Shown here piece by piece: positions 44,818 to 54,932 of a stretch of 64,000 nt of DNA; within the stretch, counting starts at the first letter, position 1; each line of letters starts with the position of its first letter. Below the pieces are notes generated by a model. The model worked only from the letters and a program-made list of their open reading frames with translations. It was not told the DNA's origin and did not search any database. The translations under genes and the position numbers were made by a program. Source of the stretch: Picochlorum sp. 'celeri' (Eukaryota; Chlorophyta; Trebouxiophyceae); assembly GCA_010909725.1 (NCBI GenBank), contig JAACMV010000019.1, positions 186,001 through 250,000 of the forward strand, given 5' to 3'.

Positions 44818-45078
44818 ATAACCACACCGGTCAACCGGATGCATCCGACATTGTCGATATCGTGAGGTTAGTCATCGCTTCAAGTACATCTGAGCCTGAC
44901 AAGCTCGCTCTTCGAAAAAGCAGCATTGGTCATCTTTTGTATTTTTGGCCTATTTTGCACATGTTTTCAGTGCTGAAAAGAGCAGTGGTATATCGACCGT
45001 TCACGCTGCTCAACCGCGGCCAGTAGTAGACGTAAACGTTCACTCCTTTCTATTCTGCGATAGAAAGGTCAGCATACA
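44818..45078. promoter_or_regulatory. Upstream region of the glutamate-receptor-like gene
   Basis: This is 261 bp between the isomerase fragment and the receptor ATG. The fragment's edge therefore lies within the likely promoter of the receptor. No TATA box is obvious. Confidence 0.35.
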
Positions 45079-46524
45079 ATGAAATTGATTCAACTTTCCA
45101 TAGTGATAATAGCCTTAGGAGTCGCAGTTTGGGGACAAGAAACCACAGCCAATGGTAACGTAACAGCAGTGGCTGGGAATGTGACATCGTCCACTGCTTT
45201 TATAGTGTGCACGATTCCTTTGGAACCCATGGCACAATGTAGTCTGAACTCGAATGCCTCCAGTTCTTTCTCTGGATTAAGCATTGCCGCATTCCGAGAG
45301 GCTGCGAAAGAAGGTCTGGGATGGGTTGAGGGGGTGGACTACAAGTTTGTCTGTGTTGATACAGACACGCCGACAACACTTGAAGAAAAGATATTGCCAG
45401 CTGATGGTGTGTGCGATGCATTCATTGCTTCTACAACTATTTCATCAGAGAGAACGGCAGCTGGGGTGGTGTGGGCATATCCGTACTGGTCTGGTTCGAT
45501 TGGAATAATTACAAAATCGTCGCCAAAGTCAACAGATGGTTGGGCTTGGACCAAGCCATTCACGTGGAAGCTATGGCTTGCGATCGGACTGACAGTGATT
45601 ATTCTTCCCATTATAGTCTATTATTTGGAAGTGCTTAGTATTAAGCGGCGAGTATCATTTAGAGATTCAATGAAAGGTTATGCAGAGGCCACGTGGAGAA
45701 CATTGTGGGTCATGATCCAAGGGGAAACAATGGGGGTATCCATGATTGGTGCTCGTATCGTAGTGATTGTGCTGTCGTTTGTGGCATTGATTTTAAGTGC
45801 ATCGTATACAGCTAATTTAGCCGCATTCCTGACGCTCAAAAGCTTTAGCAATGTGAATTCCATTTATGACCTACAGGGTCTGGCAGTCTCGACAGTTGAG
45901 GTGTATCAGGATAGGATTCTCTCCCGGTATGGACTAAAAACTGTAGAGGCCGTGATAGCATCTGGAGAGGATATTAAGGATGAAGCTGCTCTGGTTGCGC
46001 AGGGTGTTTTAGCCGGCTTTCTTATTGATGCCGAAGTTGCGCAGTATTTGGTTGCAACCTGGCCAGATTGTGCCCTCACATTGTTATCACAATCCATCGA
46101 GCCATATGATTATGGTCTAGCATTTAATCCTCGGACTGACGGAGACATAGTAGATGCTTTTTCACTTTCCATCATACGACTTCTTGAAGATGGAACAATA
46201 TCTGAAATTGGCAGTACGTATCTCCTTGATGATAGCCCTTGCCTGAAACAAGGCATTAATTCGGATGAAATTGGACAAATCACATTCATGCAAGTGTATG
46301 GACTATGGGTATTAATTGCTGCTGGTGTTGTGTTAGGCCTCTTTGTTGTCCTCGCCCTGCGTTTGTATAAAACCCGTAAAGATGGTTGGGGTTTGGCAGG
46401 GAACATGAGACAACTGCAGCGGATTGAATCCGACAAGGCTCATAACTTTGAAAAGGGAGACAGCAGGGAGATTTGTCGGAGCGACCTTCTAAGAAGCGAA
46501 TCACACCTCCACGATCATACCTAA
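45079..46524 (+). CDS. Minimal ionotropic glutamate-receptor-like ion channel
   Basis: The single exon encodes 481 residues, about half the size of plant GLRs and animal iGluRs, because the amino-terminal domain is absent. A signal peptide (about 1-20) is followed by the S1 half of the ligand-binding domain, helix M1 at about 163-185 (LWLAIGLTVIILPIIVYYLEVL), a pore loop (ATWRTLWVMIQGETMG), helix M3 with the signature SYTANLAAFLT near residue 240, the S2 half, helix M4 at about 404-428, and a 55-residue cytosolic tail. The channel should be a ligand-gated cation channel in the plasma membrane. The binding-site Arg and Asp/Glu cannot be assigned with certainty, so the ligand is unknown. The lack of an ATD resembles prokaryotic GluR0, but that protein lacks M4. 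Confidence 0.92.
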   Translation: MKLIQLSIVIIALGVAVWGQETTANGNVTAVAGNVTSSTAFIVCTIPLEPMAQCSLNSNASSSFSGLSIAAFREAAKEGLGWVEGVDYKFVCVDTDTPTTLEEKILPADGVCDAFIASTTISSERTAAGVVWAYPYWSGSIGIITKSSPKSTDGWAWTKPFTWKLWLAIGLTVIILPIIVYYLEVLSIKRRVSFRDSMKGYAEATWRTLWVMIQGETMGVSMIGARIVVIVLSFVALILSASYTANLAAFLTLKSFSNVNSIYDLQGLAVSTVEVYQDRILSRYGLKTVEAVIASGEDIKDEAALVAQGVLAGFLIDAEVAQYLVATWPDCALTLLSQSIEPYDYGLAFNPRTDGDIVDAFSLSIIRLLEDGTISEIGSTYLLDDSPCLKQGINSDEIGQITFMQVYGLWVLIAAGVVLGLFVVLALRLYKTRKDGWGLAGNMRQLQRIESDKAHNFEKGDSREICRSDLLRSESHLHDHT

Positions 46525-46650
46525 TGAGGTTGAAAGAATTGGCATTTTTTTAATAGCTGCTGATGTGGCCATGCATTGCAACGCACAGGAATAATGAAAC
46601 GTACGTAGCCTTATATATATCGGGTTCTTGATTACAGTTTGTGTATTAAT

Positions 46651-48439
46651 TTATCGGAGCAATTGCGTCGGGAAGATATCGTCACCCTCCTTTGGCGTCA
46701 CACCACCTGCATGTTCCAAATACATGTTGAGCATGGCACGGGTGCTATGATTGAATCCGTCAGAAGCACCCGTTCCCTCTCCTCGAGCACGTACAAGCTC
46801 TTTCCTGACTTTTCCAGCCAGCACTTTTCCAAGCTCAACGCCCCATTGATCGAACGAGTTGATGTTCCAGATAAAGCCGCTGACAGCAATCCTGTGCTCA
46901 TAGAGCGACAACAGTTGTCCAATCCGGAAGGCATCAAGCGCTGGTAGAACCAGAGACATTGATGGTCTGTTACCTGTAAAAGTCTTGTGAGGAATCAATG
47001 CCTCAGGAACCCCCTCCTCACGCAGCTCTTCGGCGCTTTTTCCGGTTGCTAGGGCATCTGGCTGGGCAAAAAAGTTGCAGAGCAACTCTTCGTGGCTGGA
47101 GGATTGCTCCTCGCTCAGAAACACATCCTGCTGACTCTTCAAAACTCCTATAAATTCTGCAGGCACCACTCGACCCTGGTGCACAAGCTGATAAAATGAA
47201 TGCTGCCCGTTTGTTCCAGCCTCTCCAAAATCAATCTCACCAACCTGGTATGGGAGAGGAGACCCATCCATGGCAACACCCTTTCCATTACTCTCCATCG
47301 ATAACTGCTGAACATGGGCAGGAAACTGTGACAAAGCTTGCGCATACGGTAAAATAGCACAGTTTGAATGCCCCAAGAATGTAGTATTCCACACATTATA
47401 AAGGCCCATCAACACTGGAATATTCTGCTCCAAGGGAGAGGAGGACACGTGTTCATCAATATCCCTCATACCTTGCAAGAATTTGTCAAAAATATCAAAT
47501 CCATACTGTAATGACAACGGCAATGCTCCAACAGCGGAGGCTGCAGAGAATCTCCCTCCTACCCAGTCCCAAAATCCAAATGTATTCTCAGGATTAATCC
47601 CAAACTCCTCAACACCTTTGAGATTTGTTGACACAGCAACCATATGTTTCGCGATCGACTCATCCCCAAGATTCTTCGTTAGCCAAGCCCTTACAGTTCT
47701 CGCATTACGCATTGTCTCTGCCGTCGTAAATGTTTTGCTAACAATAATAGCAAGAGTCCTCTCAGGATCCAAGTGCTTCAATGCATTCACACAGTCTACA
47801 GGATCCACATTGGCCAAAAACGTCAGTGTCCTCCCATCAGCATTCTTGAGAGCTTCTGGATCATTCTCCAACGCATTGTGAATAAATGCAGGACCGAGAT
47901 ACGACCCACCAATCCCAATTGCAACAAATTGAGTCAGAGGTTTCCCAGTCACCCCTGTCACCTGTCCTTCCCTCACACGAGCAGAAAACTCTTTGATCTT
48001 GTCCAAAACCTCCCATACACCCGGCACAACATTATTTCCTTTATCAAACATCGACGCATCCCGAGGAGCCCGTAAAGCAACGTGCAGAACCGCTCTATCC
48101 TCAGTCTCGTTCAAATGATCTCCCTGAAACATGCGTGCAATCTTCTCCTCCACCTTGCATTCCCTCGCCAGATCCAGCAACATCTACACAGTACAAGCAC
48201 ATCCCCATCGTAATCCTCCCACCAAACCACAGCATTGTATAAAGTCTTTGAAAACCTACCGATTGCGTTTCCACAGTCGCATTTTGCCTTGAGAAATCAA
48301 TATACACCCCATTGTGGGTATATGTTAGACTCTTTGTTCTCTCTCCATCGTTTAAAAGGGTTTTCAGATGCGTTTTGGAAGCAATCTCGCTGGCATGGTT
48401 GCCAAGCTTGGTCCACGTTGGCGTCGTCTCCACACCCAT
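46651..48439 (-). CDS. GPI: Glucose-6-phosphate isomerase
   Basis: Exons 48439-48260 and 48183-46651 are joined across a 76-bp intron (phase 0) and give 570 residues, the family length. ATG 48439 ([13 protein letters not shown]) is used because the upstream frame lacks an ATG. The enzyme interconverts glucose 6-phosphate and fructose 6-phosphate. Family signatures are present: [11 protein letters not shown], the SKTFTTAET phosphate-binding loop, [28 protein letters not shown] with the catalytic Glu and His, and [10 protein letters not shown] with the catalytic Lys. The N-terminus shows no obvious plastid transit peptide, so a cytosolic form is more likely. TGTAA lies after the stop. A broken relative lies at 44429-44817, across the receptor gene. 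Confidence 0.96.
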
Positions 48440-48502
48440 ACTATTCTCTTTTACACCGATGACCCGTTTCGAGATATTACACAAGTCTATACACTTTTAT
48501 TA

Positions 48503-49459
48503 TTATGAAATCCGCACGGGTGGATTCGCCAGTAGTGGAATTGGAGGACAATCAGTGAGGTACCGTTTCCCACTCTTGGTCTCAATCAGCTTTAATGTTG
48601 GTCCAAGCATGTAGGCCACCACAGCACCACCCACCAATCCTCCAGCATGCCCCCAATTATCTATTCTAGGGTTTGCGAATCCATATGCCATATTAATCAG
48701 CAATGTCTGCCATAACTGCTTCAAGACGTAATCAGATCTCTTTCCATACAGGGATTTATTTTGATAAAAGTACATGGCCAGGGCACCTCCCAACCCAAAC
48801 ACAGCACCAGAAGCTCCGAGGGAGGGCGCTGCACTCCCATAAAAACTCGCTATATTTCCAGCCACAGCAGCCACCATGTATGTCACAACAAGCCTTTTGC
48901 TACCACACAGCCGCTCCAGAGCGGGTGCTATATTATACAAGGAATAACAGTTTACAGCCAGATGCATCAGGTTTCCGTGAAAGAATGCCGGCGTTATCAA
49001 CCTCCAGTACTGCCCTGCAACTATGAGTTGGTTCACCTTTGCTCCCCATGCCGTGATGGCATCTTGCGTCGCAACCTGAAGCCCATACATGAGAATGTTG
49101 AGCCCCAACAAGCCCTGACTCACAGTCATGAGTTGATTCGACTTGCCTCCTCTCATATCTCCGGGGGAGTTATGACGTCTATCATTATACTTGCTGCTGT
49201 TCATTCCCCCAGAAGACCTCACTCGAGTTGATTGTTCTATAGATGCAGGAAAGAGGTCGTTTCGGAACAGAGATAGTCCACCACCTGCAGCCACGGCACT
49301 TGCCCCAAAGACGAGTGTCCCCGTGGAGGACAACGATCGCCTGACGGATGATCTGAATATTTTTGGTATGATACGTCCTATAGATAGAGATACTGATGTC
49401 AAACTCCGTCGTCCCCCCTGTCCTCCACGGGGACTTTGGTTATTGACATGCGGTGGCAT
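48503..49459 (-). CDS. Rhomboid intramembrane protease of an organelle
   Basis: ATG 49459 (MPPHVNNQSPRGGQGG) is taken as the start, giving 318 residues. The frame is open to 49621, and an upstream ATG at 49618 would add 53, but that part reads like a 5' leader. The Ser/Arg-rich N-terminal 80 residues suggest import into mitochondria or plastids. The membrane domain has the rhomboid core: WRLITPAFFHGNLMHLAVNCYSL, the catalytic Ser in GASGAVFGLGG near residue 213, and the catalytic His in NWGHAGGLVGG near 270. It thus forms a Ser-His dyad and cuts membrane-spanning substrates. Plant plastid and mitochondrial (PARL-like) rhomboids share this organisation. The choice between organelles is not settled. 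It lies 63 bp from the isomerase start. Confidence 0.9.
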   Translation of the reverse strand: MPPHVNNQSPRGGQGGRRSLTSVSLSIGRIIPKIFRSSVRRSLSSTGTLVFGASAVAAGGGLSLFRNDLFPASIEQSTRVRSSGGMNSSKYNDRRHNSPGDMRGGKSNQLMTVSQGLLGLNILMYGLQVATQDAITAWGAKVNQLIVAGQYWRLITPAFFHGNLMHLAVNCYSLYNIAPALERLCGSKRLVVTYMVAAVAGNIASFYGSAAPSLGASGAVFGLGGALAMYFYQNKSLYGKRSDYVLKQLWQTLLINMAYGFANPRIDNWGHAGGLVGGAVVAYMLGPTLKLIETKSGKRYLTDCPPIPLLANPPVRIS

Positions 49460-50025
49460 GTCGAAAAAATGACTGCAATGTTGTGATGATTTGCAAATCC
49501 GACAGGTCACCGATATTTTTACAAGGGTTTTAGTTGTTTGCCGATGGTCATAATCCCTCGATCGATTCAATCCACAGAGTTTGCCCGAGTTGACGCCATG
49601 TGGTGGAGATGAGTGCATCACGAACGGTCGATTCTATGCGTTGATCGAAGGACCGATCGTTTGAAGAACGGCTCCGTGCAACAGACAAGGCTTGGATGTA
49701 CAACCATGGATTCGATGCACTCCTGATGGGTGAATAATACTATACTGGTATACCATAACCGAAGAATTCTATTTTACGTGTCAATTGTTGAAAAAGAGCG
49801 CGATGGGGACAGGGTCGATCTGGCTTCCCACGACGCGTTGACCGAGTCGTGGTGCTCCATTGGGTCACGTGATCCTCGTGCGTCAGACAAACTGCATGGA
49901 GGCACCGGGCTGTAAACGCGTTTCTCTCAGATCCCATATACACCAAGGCCTTTCATCGTACTCCATATTTATAATATTATATTCAAAATATTTTGAGGGA
50001 GATACGCTCGTTGAAGAAATACATC
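49460..50025. promoter_or_regulatory. Divergent promoter region with a G-box
   Basis: TCACGTGA at 49865-49872 is a perfect 8-bp palindrome around a G-box, 155 bases before the ATG of the repeat protein. Several CGATCGA-like short palindromes lie at 49556-49660. The last 60 bases are AT-rich (TTATAATATTATATTC). No gene is seen apart from the open frame that leads into the rhomboid. Confidence 0.5.
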
Positions 50026-51558
50026 ATGGCAATCAAGAAGGCATCCTTGTTCATGCTGACCACCCCATTACTGTTGGGTGCAGCCAACGCGTCTGGCAAT
50101 ATGGGTGGTTCACCAGACTGGTGGCAGGTTGATGACGCCTCAGAAGGTACTGACGCATGTGTTCAAGTATCATATGGTCCTATGGGATCGTTTGGTCCGG
50201 TGACGACGCAGTCTGGAATGCGTGGCTCGTTTTCTGTGGCAAAGAAGGCAACGCAGATGTACCTTTCTGACTCCATGTTGCAGACAGAAGAGGACCAAGA
50301 GATTCTTTCTGTATGCAATGCGAATATTACTGATGTCATGAGGACTGTGGTGGTGACGGAGGCTTGTGAACAGAATGGGGGTGAGGAGAACAAGTATGTT
50401 GTGGAGTCATCCTTCACTGTGCCTTGTTCAGAGGAGGATATGGCAATCTTGCCAGATGGGACAGAGCTTACGAGAAGAATTCTTACGAATGGATCAAAGA
50501 ATATGTCGATGAACGGGATGGCACAGGGTCCACAGATTGACCGTGTGGAAGGTGTGATGGAGCTTGAGGAGGATGACGGTGAGGAGGCATCAGATCTGTT
50601 GGATGATGGTTCGATGGAGACAAGTCGCAAGCTGTTGCATGGTGATAACGGAGAGGAAAAGAAGAGGCAAAAAGGAAAAAAGAATGAGGAGAAGAAGAGA
50701 AATGGAAAGAATAATGGGCAGGAAGGCTCAAGCCGCAAGCTTCTCCATAACAAGAATGGGGACAAGAAGAAGGGAGATGGCGACAAGAATGGTGATGGTG
50801 AGAAGAAACAGTATGGCAAGAATGGAGAGAAGAGAGGAGATGGTGAGCAGCAAGGTGAGAAGAAACAGTACGGAAAGAATGGAGAGAAGAAGGGAGATGG
50901 CGACAAGAATTGTGATGATGATGGTGAGAAGAAACAGTATGGAAAGAATAATGGGCAGGAAGGCTCAAGCCGCAAACTTCTCCATAACAAGAATGGAGAG
51001 AAAAAGCAACAGAAGGGGCAAGGTGACAAGAACGGAGAGGGTGAGAAAAAGCAATACGGAAAGAATGGAGGGAAGAAGGGACAAGGCGACAAGAATGGTG
51101 ATGGTGAGGGTGAGAAGAAACAGTATGGAAAGAATAATGGACAGGAAAGCTCAAGCCGCAAACTTCTCCATAACAAGAATGGAGAGAAGAAGGGACAAGG
51201 TGACAAGAATGGAGAGGGTGATGGTGAGAAAAAGCAGTATGGCAAGAATGGAGAGAAGAGAGGAGATGGTGAGCAGCAAGGCGAGAAGAAACAGTACGGA
51301 AAGAATGGAGAGAAGAAGGGAGATGGCGACAAGAATTGTGATGATGATGGTGAGAAGAAACAGTACGGAAAGAATAATGGAGAGGAAGGCTCAAACCGCA
51401 AACTTCTCCATAACAAGAATGGAGAGAAGAAGGGACAAGGTGACAAGAATGGAGAGGGTGATGGTGAGAAAAAGCAGTATGGCAAGAATGGAGAGAAGAG
51501 AGGAGATGGTGAGCAGCAAGGCGAGAAAAAGCAGTATGGAAAGAATCAGAAACAATAA
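50026..51558 (+). CDS. Secreted repeat protein with RKLL-punctuated Lys/Gly/Asn repeats
   Basis: From ATG 50026 (MAIKKASLFMLTTPLLLG) the product has 510 residues. Residues 1-22 are a signal peptide. The next 180 residues form an acidic, Cys-containing globular-looking part with NxT/S sites. From residue 200 the protein is a tandem array of GEKKQYGKN, GEKKGDGDKN and GQGDKNGEG units. The motif RKLL appears five times, at codons starting 50626, 50734, 50971, 51157 and 51397, four times as RKLLHNKNG, and so cuts the array into segments of 36, 79, 62 and 80 codons. RKLL fits the RxxL type site of site-1 protease/subtilase processing. A polyprotein that releases basic glycine-rich peptides or a matrix scaffold is inferred. 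I do not recognise a family. A G-box lies in its promoter. Confidence 0.8.
   Translation: MAIKKASLFMLTTPLLLGAANASGNMGGSPDWWQVDDASEGTDACVQVSYGPMGSFGPVTTQSGMRGSFSVAKKATQMYLSDSMLQTEEDQEILSVCNANITDVMRTVVVTEACEQNGGEENKYVVESSFTVPCSEEDMAILPDGTELTRRILTNGSKNMSMNGMAQGPQIDRVEGVMELEEDDGEEASDLLDDGSMETSRKLLHGDNGEEKKRQKGKKNEEKKRNGKNNGQEGSSRKLLHNKNGDKKKGDGDKNGDGEKKQYGKNGEKRGDGEQQGEKKQYGKNGEKKGDGDKNCDDDGEKKQYGKNNGQEGSSRKLLHNKNGEKKQQKGQGDKNGEGEKKQYGKNGGKKGQGDKNGDGEGEKKQYGKNNGQESSSRKLLHNKNGEKKGQGDKNGEGDGEKKQYGKNGEKRGDGEQQGEKKQYGKNGEKKGDGDKNCDDDGEKKQYGKNNGEEGSNRKLLHNKNGEKKGQGDKNGEGDGEKKQYGKNGEKRGDGEQQGEKKQYGKNQKQ
50626..51550 (+). repeat. Coding tandem repeat array with two near-identical long units
   Basis: Segments starting near 51181 and near 51421 are almost identical over more than 100 bases (240-bp offset). 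The 190 bases from about 50815 recur from about 51241 (426-bp offset). Such long identical units suggest recent unequal crossover or replication slippage. The repeat keeps the frame throughout (all offsets are multiples of three). Confidence 0.85.
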
Positions 51559-52075
51559 ATTTAATCCAAATAGTTCGAGAGGACCTGAAAATATATACCA
51601 GGTGATAAATTTGGGATCACTCAAAGCAATTTCTTTGAGATGGGGACCCTCGTGAGTCAAGGCTCTTTTGACCAATAGGAGTCACAAGATGCACATAAAA
51701 CTCTTCAAACAGGATCGTATAATGTGCACCTTATCCCACCATATACATAATCAAGCCAAGAATAAAGATGAATATTTTGTAAGACAAGACAAGATTGAGT
51801 TTTGTGTCCTAGAGACACAAAGGACACCCAGCATCAGACCACTCTCTTAGTGCTCACTCGTGATAGCATTGACTAGATGATGACGAATCAAATCCAGGAC
51901 TGCATAGATGTGCCATGAATGTACAGATGACCAACTGCAACATTCCAAACTTGGAGAATTCTCCGTAATAAAAACGAAAATTCTGTTTTCTTTGATGTGA
52001 CATCTGCAGCTCCATAGATCTTTCGCTCCCTGCGTGTCATTCGAAATTATCGTCCAAAATATCATTTAAATATAT
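51559..52075. other. Intergenic region, 517 bp, no gene seen
   Basis: The region lies between the repeat protein stop and the L-2-hydroxyglutarate dehydrogenase start on the same strand. It must hold the 3' UTR of one and the promoter of the other. A short GAGACACAAAGGACACC stretch lies near 51812. No strong motif is visible. Confidence 0.4.
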
Positions 52076-53323
52076 ATGCTCATGAACACAGTAAATATAT
52101 TGCGAAATAGACTGATATCCCCCGCGTATACTCCGTTCTGCACGAAAACCCTTGGCTCTGTTGACGTTGAGACAGTCGTTGTTGGGGCTGGTGTCGTTGG
52201 ATTGGCGATAGCTCGTTATCTGGCAAAGCACTGTGACCAGGATGTCCTTGTTGTCGATCAACGGCCGTCATTTGGAATGGAGACATCCTCTAGAAACAGT
52301 GAAGTGGTTCATGCTGGTTTATACTATGCCGTTGACTCATTGAAAGCTGCTCTGTGTGTCAAAGGACGTGACATGCTGTATGATTACTGTGCATCGCATG
52401 GAGTGGCGTTTGAGAAATGCGGCAAGTTAATAGTCGCCAGTGAGGACGAAGATGTCGAGACGCTGGAGAAAATTGGTCAGATTGCAGAGCTGAATGGCGT
52501 GGTTGACTTGGAACCGCTGACAGAGAGTCAAGTCCATACTATGGAGCCCCATGTGAGGTGTCGAGCTGCGTTTTTCTCTCCCTCTTCCGGTATTGTCGAT
52601 AGCCATGGGCTCATGTCTTCTCTTGAGAGAGAGATTGTGTCGAATGGAGGCACTGTGGCATACAACACTAGGATCATTGAGGGTGACATTGGTGGGTCTG
52701 AAAAGGTGCTCAACATGGAGGATGTCCAGAGCGGGGAAACGACGCAGGTGATTGCCAGAAATGTGGTCAATTCTGCTGGACTATGGGCCAGGAAGGTATC
52801 ACTCGGGCTTCAAGGAATTTCAAAAGAAGATATTCCCAGAATCGCGTTTGTCAGGGGCAACTACTTCTCCTTAAAAGAGGGTCTGACACAAGGACCCAAG
52901 TTTTCGAAAAAGTATCTTGTCTATCCTGTCCCATCGAATGACGGCGGGCTAGGTATCCATGCTACTATAGATTTATCACATTCTACCATACGATTTGGAC
53001 CTGATGTAGAATGGATTGATACTGTCGACGATCCTGACAATTTAGAATACAAGGTTGACCCAGCCAGATCTGTGCAGTTTGAGAATGCCTTGAAGAGATA
53101 CTGTACCCATGTAGAGCCAGGATGTCTAGAGCCAGCATACTCTGGTGTACGACCTAAAGTTGTACACGACGACGGGCAAAAGTATCCCGATTTTGTCATC
53201 AAAGATCACGGGATTCCTGGACTCGAATGCCTCTATGGCATCGAATCTCCTGGATTGACAAGCTGCCTTGCTCTGGGAGAGTATGTTGGCCAGCGTCTCA
53301 CCACGCATGCTTTGAAAATTTGA
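52076..53323 (+). CDS. L2HGDH: L-2-hydroxyglutarate dehydrogenase, mitochondrial
   Basis: The single exon encodes 415 residues. The first 30 (MLMNTVNILRNRLISPAYTPFCTK) resemble a mitochondrial presequence. The FAD-binding Rossmann motif VVVGAGVVGLAIARYLAK is at about 35-52. The family signatures are METSSRNSEVVHAGLYY, HTMEPHVRCRAAFFSPSSGIVDSHGL and the closing SPGLTSCLALGEYV. The enzyme oxidises L-2-hydroxyglutarate, a side product of malate dehydrogenase, to 2-oxoglutarate with FAD, a metabolite-repair step. A second ATG at codon 3 may be used instead. The gene is complete and ends 236 bp before a convergent DUF506 gene. Confidence 0.94.
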   Translation: MLMNTVNILRNRLISPAYTPFCTKTLGSVDVETVVVGAGVVGLAIARYLAKHCDQDVLVVDQRPSFGMETSSRNSEVVHAGLYYAVDSLKAALCVKGRDMLYDYCASHGVAFEKCGKLIVASEDEDVETLEKIGQIAELNGVVDLEPLTESQVHTMEPHVRCRAAFFSPSSGIVDSHGLMSSLEREIVSNGGTVAYNTRIIEGDIGGSEKVLNMEDVQSGETTQVIARNVVNSAGLWARKVSLGLQGISKEDIPRIAFVRGNYFSLKEGLTQGPKFSKKYLVYPVPSNDGGLGIHATIDLSHSTIRFGPDVEWIDTVDDPDNLEYKVDPARSVQFENALKRYCTHVEPGCLEPAYSGVRPKVVHDDGQKYPDFVIKDHGIPGLECLYGIESPGLTSCLALGEYVGQRLTTHALKI

Positions 53324-53559
53324 TTGAATTACACATGTACTGAATGCTTCATGATAGTATGCATTACTTATACTTTATATCGTATGATAAAGTGCAAAAC
53401 AAAAATATGTATTGACATGACATGAGGCAAAATCTGTTGACCCTCATGAATAATAATGATTCTTCTTCTTGCATTTCAATCAGAGGGGATACGTTCATCA
53501 GTATCATATTCATTATTTTCTGACAGTTTTTTTTATCTCTCAAAACAAAATTGAAAGTT

Positions 53560-54774
53560 TTATGCGACACCCTTGAGGCGGACAGTCCTGAATTTCATCT
53601 CTGGCATATCCTTTGGTGGTGGACCTTTCACATCAGTCTGATCTTTGGTGCTCTGTTCCTTGTCTTGGCTATGATTTCTTGGAGACGCACACTTGAATCC
53701 AGTGTGCTTTTCAAAACGCACTTCACCAGAGGATAGCTTCTTACTCAGCAAACTATGCTTTGGTCTCGTGTCCACACCATCTTTCTCCTTCCCACACGCA
53801 TGCTCTGGAATCCATGCTGCCTGTGGAGACTTGCGCTCCATCAAATCCTCTGCCACCACGCCGTTCGGCGATGATCCATTCACAGGAGACCTCCTTCCAC
53901 GTGGTGACCCACCTGGCGGAGAAGACATGTCCACATCTTGAGATTTCAATGGAAGCCACTTTGACAGCAGACTCTTGTGTCTTCTCCAAGGTGGCAATGT
54001 CAAACCACATGCATCAAACGACAGTGATATTTCATAACACAGCATCTCCACCAACGGCTTCAACGTAGACACCGTGGCTACAATATGTTCAGGAACAACC
54101 TGAGAAAGAAACCTGTACCTGACAGATTCCTTAAGCAATGGTATCGCAAAATGCTCCTTGAACCGAACTTCTACAATATACTCTTCAGTCCCTTGCGGAA
54201 TCTTCACCACATTGCCATATTCATCATCAACAGTACCAAAAATCTCGCGCTCCACGATCAAAAATTCGTTTCTCAAGTTCACAAACATCCCCGAATCTCG
54301 CCCACCTCCAAGTGCAGATCTCAGGCTTACTTTATACCCTACACTACTCAAATGCGTCGCAAGCACCACAACATCCATATCACCTTCCTCTTCCACGATA
54401 CGACGCTTCATGGACGCAACATCCCTCTGCAAGCGAGCATGGAACATATTCACTGGCCTTGTGAACCGCATCACATCACTCTTCAATATCTCTAGTTTAC
54501 CCGGCTCTAAATCCTCATCCTCATCACAGAATCCAAATCTTGACAGTATATGCTCATCCTTGGACCCAACATCCAAGTCAAAATGCATCCCTAGACTCTG
54601 GTCATGTTTCCATCCGCCACGTAAGCCTCCACCTCTACTACTATTCGCATTAACCGCCATAGTAGAGGTATGTACCCGCACTATTGATATCAAAGAGTCA
54701 GATGAAATGCTATTTGGCTTTGTCGCCGCCGTTTTGGAACTACTAGAACGTGTCCAGTTGGTTTCTACCAACAT
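53560..54774 (-). CDS. DUF506 (PDDEXK-like) protein of plant type
   Basis: The single exon encodes 404 residues. The conserved core lies at about 95-260: ARLQRDVASMKRRI, VVVLATHLSSVGYKVSLRSALGGGR, EFLIVEREIFGTVDDEYGN, EYIVEVRFKEHFAIPLLKESVRYRFLSQVVP and the following helix. Land plants have several such genes. The fold has been proposed to derive from PD-(D/E)XK nucleases. Some Arabidopsis members respond to phosphate or iron shortage, but their biochemistry is unknown to me. The N-terminal 60 residues are Ser/Thr-rich. The C-terminal third has SPPGGSPRGRRSPVNGSSP and is probably disordered, with possible proline-directed phosphorylation sites. Confidence 0.85.
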   Translation of the reverse strand: MLVETNWTRSSSSKTAATKPNSISSDSLISIVRVHTSTMAVNANSSRGGGLRGGWKHDQSLGMHFDLDVGSKDEHILSRFGFCDEDEDLEPGKLEILKSDVMRFTRPVNMFHARLQRDVASMKRRIVEEEGDMDVVVLATHLSSVGYKVSLRSALGGGRDSGMFVNLRNEFLIVEREIFGTVDDEYGNVVKIPQGTEEYIVEVRFKEHFAIPLLKESVRYRFLSQVVPEHIVATVSTLKPLVEMLCYEISLSFDACGLTLPPWRRHKSLLSKWLPLKSQDVDMSSPPGGSPRGRRSPVNGSSPNGVVAEDLMERKSPQAAWIPEHACGKEKDGVDTRPKHSLLSKKLSSGEVRFEKHTGFKCASPRNHSQDKEQSTKDQTDVKGPPPKDMPEMKFRTVRLKGVA

Positions 54775-54932
54775 GTTGCCACGCTTTCTCTACCACGCAT
54801 GACGCTAATGTTGATTCACTAATAACTAATAAATACAATATTAAATAGTTTATTATATGTGCTGTGAAGACGGTGGGTATCACAGCTATATCTATGTGGC
54901 CGGATGTACTCCTCCAACGGAATATTCTCCTC

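Noticed and set aside
50163..51485. Long antisense frame (440 codons) rich in Phe, Ser, Pro and Cys opposite the RKLL repeat protein
   Set aside because: It is the complement of a Lys/Gly/Asn repeat with few stop-forming codons. It has no signal, no family and a composition expected of a shadow.
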